Part shown: positions 1 to 8,300 of the stretch, piece after piece | Numbering within the stretch: the first letter of the stretch is position 1 | Layout: each line of letters starts with the position of its first letter | Assembly: GCA_002366795.1 (NCBI GenBank) | Contig: DFBX01000038.1 | Location: 1 to 25,355 of the forward strand | Length of the DNA: 25,355 nt | Source of the DNA: Rhodobacteraceae bacterium UBA3069 | Lineage (GTDB): Bacteria; Pseudomonadota; Alphaproteobacteria; Rhodobacterales; Rhodobacteraceae | Direction: 5' to 3' | Position numbers and translations under genes: made by a program | The notes under the pieces: model-generated | Seen by the model: the letters and a program-made list of their open reading frames with translations, nothing else | What the model was told of the DNA's origin: nothing | The model's database searches: none

Positions 1-23
1 CGTTCAAACTTTGCCTTTGCCAT
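1..23 (-). CDS. tuf: Elongation factor Tu, second copy (5' end only)
   Basis: Only the first codons of a minus-strand gene are in the window; the rest lies beyond position 1. They read MAKAKFE and are base-for-base identical to the start of the complete tuf gene at 25333-25355. It lies 87 bp downstream of fusA, the classical place of the str-operon tuf. A strong ribosome binding site (AAAGGAG, 8 nt before the ATG) supports the start. EF-Tu delivers aminoacyl-tRNA to the ribosome. Partial because of the window edge, not because of damage that can be seen. Confidence 0.93.
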
Positions 24-48
24 GGTGTTGGCTCCTTTAGTTTTCGAA

Positions 49-108
49 GGATGGCGGGGACATCCCCGCCCTACAGTGGTGGGTAGGGCGGGCTATTGCC
101 CGCCATCC
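49..108. repeat. Nested inverted repeat (REP/REPIN-like) between fusA and tuf
   Basis: A 60-bp element with three layers of symmetry. The outer arms GGATGGCGGG (49-58) and CCCGCCATCC (99-108) are perfect. Two internal hairpins are GGCGGGG-ACAT-CCCCGCC (53-70) and GGCGGGC-TATT-GCCCGCC (87-104). The middle pairs GCCCTAC (68-74) with GTAGGGC (83-89). This is the look of two REP units facing each other. From memory, GTAGGGCGGG...CCCGCCATC-type units are common between genes in Rhodobacteraceae, but I could not count genomic copies. It could also act as an mRNA processing or stability hairpin between fusA and tuf. There is no T-run, so it does not look like a terminator. Confidence 0.7.
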
Positions 109-110
109 CG

Positions 111-2228
111 TTATGCGTATTTCGACTGGATCTCTTCCGAGATGTTCTGCGGCACGGCTTCGTAGTGGTCGAACTGCATCGAGAACTGCGCGCGGCCCGA
201 AGACATGGAACGCAGGGTGTTGATGTAGCCGAACATGTTCGCCAGCGGCACGAATGCATCGATGGCAATCGCGTTGCCGCGGGTGTCCTGACCCTGAACC
301 TGACCGCGACGCGAAGTCAGGTCGCCGATGATACCGCCGGTGTATTCTTCCGGTGTAATCACTTCGACCTTCATGATCGGTTCCAGCAGTTTCGCGCCAG
401 CTTTCCGCATACCTTCGCGCATACACATACGTGCAGCGATTTCGAAGGCAAGAACGCTGGAGTCAACATCGTGGAACTTACCGTCGATCAGGGCAACCTT
501 GAAGTCGATCACGGGGAAGCCAGCCAGCGGGCCGCTATCCATGACCGAACGGATGCCTTTTTCAACACCGGGGATGTATTCCTTGGGAACAGCACCGCCG
601 ACGATCTTCGATTCAAAGGAGAACCCCTCGCCCGGCTCTGTCGGGGAGATGACCATTTTTACCTCACCGAACTGACCCGAACCACCCGACTGTTTCTTGT
701 GGGTGTAGGAATGCTCGACCTCGTGAGAGATGGTCTCGCGGTAGGCCACCTGCGGCGCACCGATGTTGGCTTCGACCTTGAATTCGCGCTTCAGTCGATC
801 GACGAGAATGTCGAGGTGAAGTTCGCCCATACCTTTCATGATGGTCTGGCCCGATTCCAAGTCAGTTTCCACACGGAAGGAGGGGTCTTCGGCGGCCAGA
901 CGGGCCAGACCTGCGGACATCTTCTCTTGGTCACCCTTGGTCTTGGGCTCGACGGCAATCTCGATCACGGGATCGGGGAAGGTCATCGTTTCCAGAACCA
1001 CCGGAGCGTTTTGCGCGCAAAGCGTGTCGCCCGTGGTGGTGTCTTTCAGACCGGCCAGCGCGATGATGTCGCCGGCAAATGCCTCTTCGATCTCTTCGCG
1101 GTTGTTCGAGTGCATCATCATCATCCGACCAACGCGCTCTTTCTTGCCTTTGGTCGAGTTCAGGATGCTGTCGCCTTTCTTCATGGTGCCCGAATAGATA
1201 CGGGTGAAGGTTAGCGTGCCAACGAAGGGGTCGTTCATGATCTTGAACGCCAGACCGGCGAAGGGCATGTCATCATCCGCGCGGCGGGGGATGTTACGCT
1301 CTTCGGTCTCGTCGTCGGGCGAGAAGCCCATGTAATCAACAACGTCCAGCGGGCTGGGCAGATAGTCGATCACGGCGTTCAGAAGCGGCTGGACACCTTT
1401 GTTCTTGAAGGCAGAACCACCAAGAACCGGCACGAAATGCATGGCCAGCGTGCCCTTGCGCAGCAGTTTGCGCAGGGTGGGCACGTCGGGCTCTTCGCCT
1501 TCCAGGTAAGCTTCCATCGCGTCGTCGTCTTCTTCGACGGCGGCTTCGATCATTTTGCCACGCCATTCGTCAGCCATGTCTTTCAGGCTGTCGCGGATGT
1601 CGGTCCTGATCCACGATGCACCAAGGTCTTCACCCTGCCACAACCATTCTTGCATGGTCACCAAGTCGATCAGGCCTTCCAGCTCTGTCTCGGCCCCGAT
1701 CGGAATACCGACGGGAACGGCGCGCGCGCCGGTGCGGTCTTCGATCATATGAACGCAGTTGAAGAAATCCGCGCCGATCTTGTCCATCTTGTTAACGAAC
1801 ACGATACGCGGAACCTTGTAGCGGTCAGCCTGACGCCACACGGTTTCGGTTTGGGGTTCAACGCCGGCGTTGGCGTCCAGAACGGCAACCGCGCCATCAA
1901 GAACCGCCAGCGAACGCTCGACTTCGATGGTGAAGTCAACGTGGCCGGGGGTGTCGATGATGTTCAGGCGGTGCTTGGGCGTCTGGGCGTTTTCACCATC
2001 TTCGGTGCGTTCCCAGAAAGTGGTGGTCGCAGCCGAGGTGATCGTGATCCCGCGTTCCTGCTCCTGCTCCATCCAGTCCATCGTAGCGGCGCCATCATGC
2101 ACCTCGCCGATGTTGTGGGATTTGCCAGTGTAAAACAGGATCCGTTCCGAGCAGGTGGTTTTACCTGCATCAATGTGGGCCATGATGCCAAAGTTGCGGT
2201 AGCGGTCGAGCGGATATTCGCGTGCCAT
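111..2228 (-). CDS. fusA: Elongation factor G
   Basis: A 705-residue protein, the normal EF-G length. EF-G is the GTPase that drives translocation of tRNA and mRNA through the ribosome. GTPase motifs are seen in order: AHIDAGKTT (17-25), the switch segment RGITITSAATTT, DTPGHVDF and NKMDKIG. The later beta-barrel, domain III, domain IV and C-terminal domains are present without interruption. The ATG at 2228 gives the usual MAREYPLDRYRN beginning. The gene is third in the str operon, 21 bp downstream of rpsG and 87 bp upstream of tuf. No second EF-G-like gene is visible here. Confidence 0.99.
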   Translation of the reverse strand: MAREYPLDRYRNFGIMAHIDAGKTTCSERILFYTGKSHNIGEVHDGAATMDWMEQEQERGITITSAATTTFWERTEDGENAQTPKHRLNIIDTPGHVDFTIEVERSLAVLDGAVAVLDANAGVEPQTETVWRQADRYKVPRIVFVNKMDKIGADFFNCVHMIEDRTGARAVPVGIPIGAETELEGLIDLVTMQEWLWQGEDLGASWIRTDIRDSLKDMADEWRGKMIEAAVEEDDDAMEAYLEGEEPDVPTLRKLLRKGTLAMHFVPVLGGSAFKNKGVQPLLNAVIDYLPSPLDVVDYMGFSPDDETEERNIPRRADDDMPFAGLAFKIMNDPFVGTLTFTRIYSGTMKKGDSILNSTKGKKERVGRMMMMHSNNREEIEEAFAGDIIALAGLKDTTTGDTLCAQNAPVVLETMTFPDPVIEIAVEPKTKGDQEKMSAGLARLAAEDPSFRVETDLESGQTIMKGMGELHLDILVDRLKREFKVEANIGAPQVAYRETISHEVEHSYTHKKQSGGSGQFGEVKMVISPTEPGEGFSFESKIVGGAVPKEYIPGVEKGIRSVMDSGPLAGFPVIDFKVALIDGKFHDVDSSVLAFEIAARMCMREGMRKAGAKLLEPIMKVEVITPEEYTGGIIGDLTSRRGQVQGQDTRGNAIAIDAFVPLANMFGYINTLRSMSSGRAQFSMQFDHYEAVPQNISEEIQSKYA

Positions 2229-2249
2229 GGGTCTAATGCCTCTAAGGGA

Positions 2250-2720
2250 TTACCAGCGGTAATGGCTGAACGCTTTGTTCGCGTCGGCCATTTTGTGGGT
2301 GTCTTCGCGTTTCTTCACGGCGGAACCGCGCGAGTTGACAGCATCCAGAAGCTCGCCAGCAAGGCGTTCTTCCATCGTGTTCTCGTTGCGGGCGCGGCTG
2401 GCATTGATCAGCCAGCGGATCGCCAGGGCTTCGCGACGCTCGGGGCGCACTTCGACGGGCACCTGATAGGTGGCACCACCCACGCGGCGCGAACGAACTT
2501 CGACCGAGGGTTTGATGTTGTCGAGAGCTTCGTGGAAGATTTCCACGGGAGCCCGCTTGACCTTGTCTTCAACACGACCCAACGCGTTGTAGACGATCTT
2601 TTCTGCGACCGATTTCTTACCATCGATCATCAGGTTGTTCATGAATTTGGTGAGCACCTTATCGCCATATTTGGCGTCGGGCAGCACTTCGCGTTTTTCA
2701 GCGGCGTGACGACGGGACAT
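2250..2720 (-). CDS. rpsG: 30S ribosomal protein S7
   Basis: A 156-residue S7, the typical length. S7 is a primary 16S rRNA-binding protein that starts assembly of the small-subunit head. The start MSRRHAAEKREV and the segments DGKKSVAEKIVY and VGGATYQVPVEV are family hallmarks. It lies 12 bp after rpsL and 21 bp before fusA in the str operon. In E. coli S7 represses this operon through the rpsL-rpsG spacer. Here that spacer is only 12 bp, so the E. coli-type S7 target cannot be present in the same form. Any autoregulation would have to use another site, such as the long rpsL leader. Confidence 0.99.
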   Translation of the reverse strand: MSRRHAAEKREVLPDAKYGDKVLTKFMNNLMIDGKKSVAEKIVYNALGRVEDKVKRAPVEIFHEALDNIKPSVEVRSRRVGGATYQVPVEVRPERREALAIRWLINASRARNENTMEERLAGELLDAVNSRGSAVKKREDTHKMADANKAFSHYRW

Positions 2721-2732
2721 TCTCTAATCCTC

Positions 2733-3104
2733 TTACTTAGGACGCTTCGCGCCGTATTTGGAACGGCGTTGTTTACGGTCTTTGACGCCCTGGGTATCCA
2801 GAACACCACGCAGGATGTGGTAACGGACACCCGGAAGGTCTTTCACACGACCGCCACGGATCAGAACCACGGAGTGCTCCTGAAGGTTGTGGCTTTCACC
2901 AGGGATGTAGGAGATGACCTCGAAACCGTTGGTCAGGCGAACCTTCGCAACTTTCCGCATAGCGGAGTTCGGTTTCTTCGGAGTGGTGGTGTACACGCGC
3001 GTGCAAACGCCACGCTTCTGCGGGCATTGCTCCAAGTGCATCGACTTCGAGCGTTTAACTTTGGGCTGACGCGGCTTGCGGATCAGCTGTTGGATCGTTG
3101 GCAT
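2733..3104 (-). CDS. rpsL: 30S ribosomal protein S12
   Basis: A 123-residue S12, complete, starting MPTIQQLIRKPR. S12 lies at the decoding centre and controls accuracy. The two lysines whose substitution gives streptomycin resistance or dependence in other bacteria are both wild type: the TPKKPNS loop and the GRVKDLPG loop. The conserved ESHNLQEHSVVLIRGG stretch is intact. It is the first gene of the str operon. It is preceded by a GGAAAGAG-like ribosome binding site and by a roughly 225-nt leader starting from the promoter at 3336-3364. Confidence 0.99.
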   Translation of the reverse strand: MPTIQQLIRKPRQPKVKRSKSMHLEQCPQKRGVCTRVYTTTPKKPNSAMRKVAKVRLTNGFEVISYIPGESHNLQEHSVVLIRGGRVKDLPGVRYHILRGVLDTQGVKDRKQRRSKYGAKRPK

Positions 3105-3126
3105 TGGGTCTCTTTCCCCGTCTATT

Positions 3127-3157
3127 CAACACATGTGTTGCATGGTCACCCATGCAA
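3127..3157. promoter_or_regulatory. Two overlapping palindromes upstream of rpsL
   Basis: CAACACATGTGTTG at 3127-3140 is a perfect 14-bp palindrome. It shares three bases with a second perfect inverted repeat, TTGCATGG-(4 nt)-CCATGCAA, at 3138-3157. Both lie 23-53 bp before the rpsL start codon, inside the predicted leader. They could be protein-binding operators in DNA, or alternative small hairpins in the mRNA that control access to the start. Symmetry is seen directly; function is inference. Confidence 0.5.
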
Positions 3158-3194
3158 TTTTCGAAATTCACTGCAATATGCGCGTCCACATAAA

Positions 3195-3236
3195 GCAAAA
3201 ACCGCTTCGCTCCCGTTCCGAGGTGAGCGACGCGGT
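3195..3236 (-). terminator. Attenuator-like hairpin in the str-operon leader
   Basis: In transcript sense, ACCGCGTCGCTC (3236-3225) pairs with GAGCGAAGCGGT (3212-3201) as a 12-bp stem with one G-A mismatch and a 12-nt loop. A run of five T (3201-3197) follows at once. This is the form of an intrinsic terminator. It sits between the best promoter (3336-3364) and rpsL, so it may attenuate str-operon transcription. It could instead end read-through from the transporter gene upstream. No strong promoter is visible between it and rpsL. Confidence 0.55.
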
Positions 3237-3335
3237 GGGTTTCCAGAGGATCGGGGCGGTTAGGGGCCCGGATCTTGACCACTTCAGTTTAGATTCTCGG
3301 CCCTCGGGGCGACCCCCATAGCCGTGGATGACGGG

Positions 3336-3364
3336 CGTATAGGGGGAGTCGCGCCCGCTGTCAA
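3336..3364 (-). promoter_or_regulatory. Promoter of the str operon (rpsL-rpsG-fusA-tuf)
   Basis: On the minus strand a perfect -35 box TTGACA (3364-3359) is followed after exactly 17 bp by TATACG (3341-3336). This is the best sigma-70-type match I found in the window. Transcription would start near 3330, leaving a leader of about 225 nt before rpsL. The leader holds the attenuator-like hairpin and two palindromes. Confidence 0.72.
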
Positions 3365-3410
3365 CAGCACATGGGTAAAGCCCCGCCTGCCCTACCCGCA
3401 CCCGGCGCGT

Positions 3411-3431
3411 CCGAATTCGCCCCGAATTCGG
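3411..3431. repeat. Perfect hairpin after the EamA transporter gene
   Basis: CCGAATTCG (3411-3419) and CGAATTCGG (3423-3431) are perfect 9-bp arms around a 3-nt loop. The hairpin lies between the stop of the EamA gene (3480) and the str promoter. It has no T-run, so it is at best a weak or factor-assisted transcription stop. Apart from this and the promoter and leader elements, I see no gene in 3105-3479. Confidence 0.5.
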
Positions 3432-3479
3432 AACCGGTTTCTTTCAATGAACCCGGTACCCGACCTCAAGGACTGGGCA

Positions 3480-4406
3480 TCAGCCGCGCGGGGCAGCGGC
3501 GGCTCGGACGGTGCCGGCCAGTGGCTTGCGCGACAGTTGACGTTCGCGCCACAGCATGAACAGGCCCGACCCCACGACGATCCCCGCCCCGATCAGGGTT
3601 TGCGTGGACGGCCAGAACCCGAACACTACGTATCCCAGAAGCAGCGCCCAGATCAGCCCCGTGTAACGGAACGGCGCCACGAAAGAAATTTGCCCCACCC
3701 GCATCACCATGACAGAGGTCAGGTAACCAAGGCAGACGAACAGCGCCGAGGCCACGGTCAGCGCATTATGTCGCGCTGTCATCGGCACCCATTCCTGCCA
3801 CAGGCTGGCCGTGCCAAAGGCCACCATGACCGAAACCGACGTGGCGATCGTCACCATGATAGACGGCACCGCCCCCGTCAGCTTGCGCGTGGTCAAATCG
3901 CGGATCACCACGAACCCCAGCGCGGTCAGGGCGTAATAGGAATAGGAATTGAACCCCTCCCTGCCCGGGTTGATGATCAGCAACACGCCGACAAGCCCGA
4001 TCAGAATGGCCGACATCCGCCGCCAGCCCAACGGCTCTTTGAAAAACGCCCATGACGCAAGACTCAATACCAGCGGGATGGATTTCAGGATTGCCGTCAC
4101 ATTAGCCAGCGGCATGTTGAACAGCGCGGTAAGAAAGAAGTAAGCCGCCCCGACCTCGGCCCCGGAACGCAGCAGGATCAGCATGGCATCGCGGCGTGGC
4201 ATCCTGAATTTCAGCTGGCCAAGGGCGGCGGCAATGACCAACAGCAACGTTGTCGCCAGCACCCCGCGCAACAGTAACAACTGGTACAGCGGCACCTCGC
4301 CCGACATCAGTTTCATGCAGGTGTCATTGGACACGAACGCCGCCATGGACAGCATCATGATCAACGCACCCTTGGTATTGCCCGAAAGAGAGTGGAACAA
4401 GCCCAT
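3480..4406 (-). CDS. EamA/DMT-family membrane transporter
   Basis: A 308-residue hydrophobic protein with about ten membrane segments in two repeats, the layout of EamA (drug/metabolite transporter) permeases. Repeat one ends with FFKEPLGWRR and a GLVGVLLIINPG helix (about 121-148), a family hallmark. Repeat two runs from about 155 to 290. A basic tail rich in R and A follows. The substrate cannot be read from the sequence; relatives export amino acids, purines or other small metabolites. The start ATG lies 3 nt after the stop of the upstream glycosyltransferase gene, so the two are probably translationally coupled. The pair sits between rpoC and rpsL, where some bacteria have no extra genes. 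Confidence 0.88.
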   Translation of the reverse strand: MGLFHSLSGNTKGALIMMLSMAAFVSNDTCMKLMSGEVPLYQLLLLRGVLATTLLLVIAAALGQLKFRMPRRDAMLILLRSGAEVGAAYFFLTALFNMPLANVTAILKSIPLVLSLASWAFFKEPLGWRRMSAILIGLVGVLLIINPGREGFNSYSYYALTALGFVVIRDLTTRKLTGAVPSIMVTIATSVSVMVAFGTASLWQEWVPMTARHNALTVASALFVCLGYLTSVMVMRVGQISFVAPFRYTGLIWALLLGYVVFGFWPSTQTLIGAGIVVGSGLFMLWRERQLSRKPLAGTVRAAAAPRG

Positions 4407-4409
4407 GGA

Positions 4410-5222
4410 TCAAAGCGCCTTCAGCATGGCCGGATCGACGCCGAAATGCCGCTTGATCTGTTTTTCGATCAGACGCGGGCGCATCTTGCCTGTGATCCCC
4501 TGTTTCGCAGGGGCCGAAACGTTGTCGGAATGGATCGTGCGCAGGAATCCCGGCACGGAAATATCGGACCAACTGTTGTAATGCTGGGCAAAGGCGCGGT
4601 GGTTGAAACGGTACGGATTCAACGGTTGGTCGTTCGGATGCATCAGGGCCGTGCCAACGGACAGCGGCGCGCGCTCGACTGAATCGATCAGGGGGTTGTC
4701 CTCTCCCTCGCGCAGTTCGACGTAGAACCCGCGGTTAAAGGAAATCGCCGTTGGCCTATCCGCCCCTGTGACAGGGATCAACCCTGCCCCCATGCGTTTC
4801 AGCCGCGCGATATAATCCAGATCCAGCGCGTCGTCATCGTCCAGCCGAAAGGACAGCCGGTGGCTCGCCCCATCAGGTGCGACCTGCGCATAGGCCGCCT
4901 TGATCAACTGGTAATGCCCTTCGACCGGGGCAGCGTTCACCATGATATTCGGATGCGGCGCGGCTAGGTCACGCAGCCGGTCCAGATAGGGTGCCGGCAT
5001 CTCGGCCGAGGTCAGGATGATGAACCGGAAATCACTATCCGTCTGACGGATCAACGATGGCAGGCACAGCGCCTCGAATAGGCGAAACCGCAATTCCAGT
5101 CGGTCGGGGCGAAAGATATTTTCACGGATATTTTCAAAGGATACCAGTTTCGTGGTCAAGAAATCTGTGGTCAGCACGGAAAAGCGCAGCAGCCCGACCG
5201 TTTGAAACCCTGTGAAATCCAT
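4410..5222 (-). CDS. Putative rhamnosyltransferase-family glycosyltransferase
   Basis: About 270 residues, resembling the putative rhamnosyltransferase family often seen in roseobacters (assignment from memory of the family, not a search). The N-terminal part reads RFSVLTTDF and RFRLFEALCLPSLIRQTD, the usual fold start. An acidic nucleotide-sugar/metal motif, RLDDDDALD, lies at about 127-134, with the DDDD at 128-131. No signal peptide or membrane helix is seen, so it is probably cytoplasmic and acts on surface polysaccharide precursors. ATG 5222 is preferred over an in-frame start at 5240 because AAGGG lies just upstream of it. It is the first gene of a two-gene unit with the EamA transporter, about 80 bp after the rpoC terminator. 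Confidence 0.75.
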   Translation of the reverse strand: MDFTGFQTVGLLRFSVLTTDFLTTKLVSFENIRENIFRPDRLELRFRLFEALCLPSLIRQTDSDFRFIILTSAEMPAPYLDRLRDLAAPHPNIMVNAAPVEGHYQLIKAAYAQVAPDGASHRLSFRLDDDDALDLDYIARLKRMGAGLIPVTGADRPTAISFNRGFYVELREGEDNPLIDSVERAPLSVGTALMHPNDQPLNPYRFNHRAFAQHYNSWSDISVPGFLRTIHSDNVSAPAKQGITGKMRPRLIEKQIKRHFGVDPAMLKAL

Positions 5223-5302
5223 GAACCGCCCTTTCCGCAATCGCGCGCAGGAAACACCTTATGGGTGGGAAAGAAAAGGGGGCGTGAACCGACCCGCACC
5301 CG

Positions 5303-5341
5303 CAAAAGAAAACCCCCGCCGGATCGCGCCGGCGGGGGTTT
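5303..5341 (-). terminator. Intrinsic terminator after rpoC
   Basis: In transcript sense AAACCCCCGCCGG pairs perfectly with CCGGCGGGGGTTT over 13 bp around a 6-nt loop, followed by TTTTCTTTTG. It starts 22 nt after the rpoC stop codon. It closes the rplJ-rplL-rpoB-rpoC unit and separates it from the glycosyltransferase gene. Confidence 0.92.
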
Positions 5342-5363
5342 CGATTTTCAGAGAAAGCCAGAC

Positions 5364-8300
5364 TTATTCGTCGCGGCTTTCCGGCGTGTCCACCAGCGTG
5401 TCGAAGGCGTCGCCGCCAACCACATCATCCGCAGGCGCGGCCAATGCTGCCATGGCTTCGGCTTCCTCGCGGCGCGCCTCGATCACGACATTGTCGCGCT
5501 CGGCGGCGATACGGCGCACGCGTTGCGTTGCACCACCGGTGCCCGCCGGGATCAGACGGCCCACGATCACGTTCTCTTTCAGACCGACCAGCTTGTCGCG
5601 CTTGCCCTGAACCGATGCTTCGGTCAGCACACGGGTTGTTTCCTGGAACGACGCAGCCGAGATGAACGAACGGGTTTGCAGCGAAGCCTTGGTGATCCCC
5701 AGAAGGATCGGCTCGCCCTGTGCCGGGCGCACGCCCTTCGAAATCGCCTTTTCGTTGGCGGCGTCGAATTCGGCCTTGTCCACGTGTTCGCCCTTCAGCA
5801 GCGTGGTCTCGCCACTGTCAAGGATCTCCCATTTTTGCAACATCTGGCGAACGATTACCTCGATGTGCTTGTCGTTGATCTTCACGCCTTGCAGGCGATA
5901 CACGTCCTGGACTTCGTTGATCATGTAGTCAGCCAAGGCCTCGACACCCATGATCGACAGGATGTCATGCGGCGCCGGGTTGCCGTCCATGATGTAATCA
6001 CCCTTGGAGACGAAATCGCCTTCCTGAACCGGAATGTGCTTGCCCTTGGGCACCATGTATTCCGCCGGCGACAACGAGTCGTCGGAAGGTTCAATCGAGA
6101 TGCGGCGCTTGTTCTTGTAGTCCTTGCCGAAGCGCACATAACCATCGATCTCGGCGATAATGGCGTGGTCCTTCGGACGGCGGGCTTCGAACAGTTCGGC
6201 CACACGCGGCAGACCACCGGTGATGTCCTTGGTCTTGGCACCTTCGCGCGGGATACGCGCAACAACATCACCAGCCTTGATTTCCTGGCCATCTTCGATC
6301 GACAGAACAGCGTCAACCGACATCGGGTAGGTCAGCGGGTTGCCCGCATCGTTGCGCATAGGCTCGCCATCGCTATCCACCAGAATGATCTCGGGCTTCA
6401 GCTCGTTGCCTTTGGGGGCAGCGCGCCAGTCGATCACGATCTTCTGGGTCATACCGGTCGCTTCGTCAGTCTCGTCGCGCACTGCGAGGCCAGAAACCAA
6501 GTCCACGTATTTCGCGGTACCAGCTTTTTCCGCAATGATCGGCAGGGTGTAGGGATCCCACTCGAACAGCTTGTCGCCACGGCCAACCTTGGTCCCGTCC
6601 TTGACGTGCAGCTTGGAGCCATAGGACAGCTTGTGGCTGGCCAGTTCGCCGCCGTCACCATCAATGATCAACATCTTCATGTTACGGCCCATGACCAGCA
6701 TTTCGCCATCGGCATTTTCCAGAAGCTGCGCGTTCTCGAACTTGATCGTGCCGTTCTGCGACGCTTCCTGGAAGGATTGCTGACCACCTTGGGCAACACC
6801 GCCGATGTGGAAGGTCCGCATCGTCAGCTGTGTGCCCGGCTCGCCGATCGACTGTGCCGCGATGATGCCGACGGCTTCGCCGATATTCACGCGGGTGCCA
6901 CGGGCAAGGTCACGACCATAGCACATGGCGCAAACACCGTCATCGGCTTCGCAGGTCAACGGCGAACGAATGCGCATCGACTGCACGCCCGCCTCGTCAA
7001 CGCTGTCGGCCAGACGTTCGTCGATCAGCGCGCCGCGCTGGATCAGAACTTCTTCGGTGCCAGGGCGCAGCACGTCATCCGCAGCCACGCGGCCCAGCAC
7101 ACGTTCCGCCAGCGAGGAAACGACCTCGCCATCGTTCACGGCCGCTTCGGCGGTGATGCAACGCTCGGTCCCGCAATCGACGCTGCGCACGATGCAGTCC
7201 TGCGCCACATCCACCAGACGGCGGGTCAGGTAGCCCGAGTTCGCCGTCTTAAGTGCGGTATCCGACAGACCCTTACGGGCGCCGTGGGTCGAGTTGAAGT
7301 ATTCAAGAACGGTCAGACCTTCCTTGAAGTTCGAGATGATCGGCGTCTCGATGATGTCGCCGTTCGGCTTGGCCATCAGGCCGCGCATCCCGCCCAGCTG
7401 TTTCATCTGGGTAACAGAGCCACGCGCACCGGAGTGGGCCATCATGTAGACCGAGTTCGGTTCCGCTTCGGAGCCGTCCTCGTCCCGCTTGTTGGCCGAA
7501 ATCGTGGACATCATCGCCTCGGTAACCTTGTCGTTACACTTCGACCAGGCATCGACAACCTTGTTGTACTTTTCGCCCTGGGTAATCAGGCCGTCCATGT
7601 ACTGTTGTTCAAAGTCTTTCACCTGGTCGCGGGTGTCGTCCACGATGGTCCACTTGTTGTCGGGGATCACCATGTCGTCCTTGCCGAACGAGATACCGGC
7701 CTTGAACGCTTCGCGGAAACCCATGGTCATGATCTGATCACAGAAGATAACCGACTCTTTCTGACCGCAGTAACGGTAGACGGTGTCGATGATTTTCTGC
7801 ACGTCTTTCTTACGCAGCAGCGTGTTGACCAGATCGAAGGGCGCTTTCGCGTTCATCGGCAGCAGCGCACCAAGGCGCACGCGGCCCGGGGTCGTCTCGT
7901 AGCGTTTGACGACCTCGTTGCCCTCGTCGTCGATCTGCGCGACGCGGGCCGTGATCTTCGCGTGCAGGTGAACCGCGCCGGAATCCAGCGCGTGCTGCAC
8001 TTCCTCGATCGAGGCAAAGGCCATACCTTCACCCTTCATGCCCTCGCGCATGATCGTGGTGTAATACAGACCCAAAACCATATCCTGCGACGGCACGATG
8101 ATCGGCGCGCCGTTTGCAGGCGACAGAACGTTGTTCGTGGACATCATCAGCACGCGGGCTTCCAACTGCGCTTCCAGCGACAGCGGCACGTGAACGGCCA
8201 TCTGGTCACCGTCGAAGTCGGCGTTGAATGCCGAACAGACCAGCGGGTGAAGCTGGATGGCCTTGCCTTCGATCAGCACGGGTTCGAACGCCTGGATACC

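Noticed and set aside
96..3263. Long plus-strand open frames opposite fusA, rpsG and rpsL.
   Set aside because: Antisense shadows of the str operon with low-complexity, unlikely proteins.
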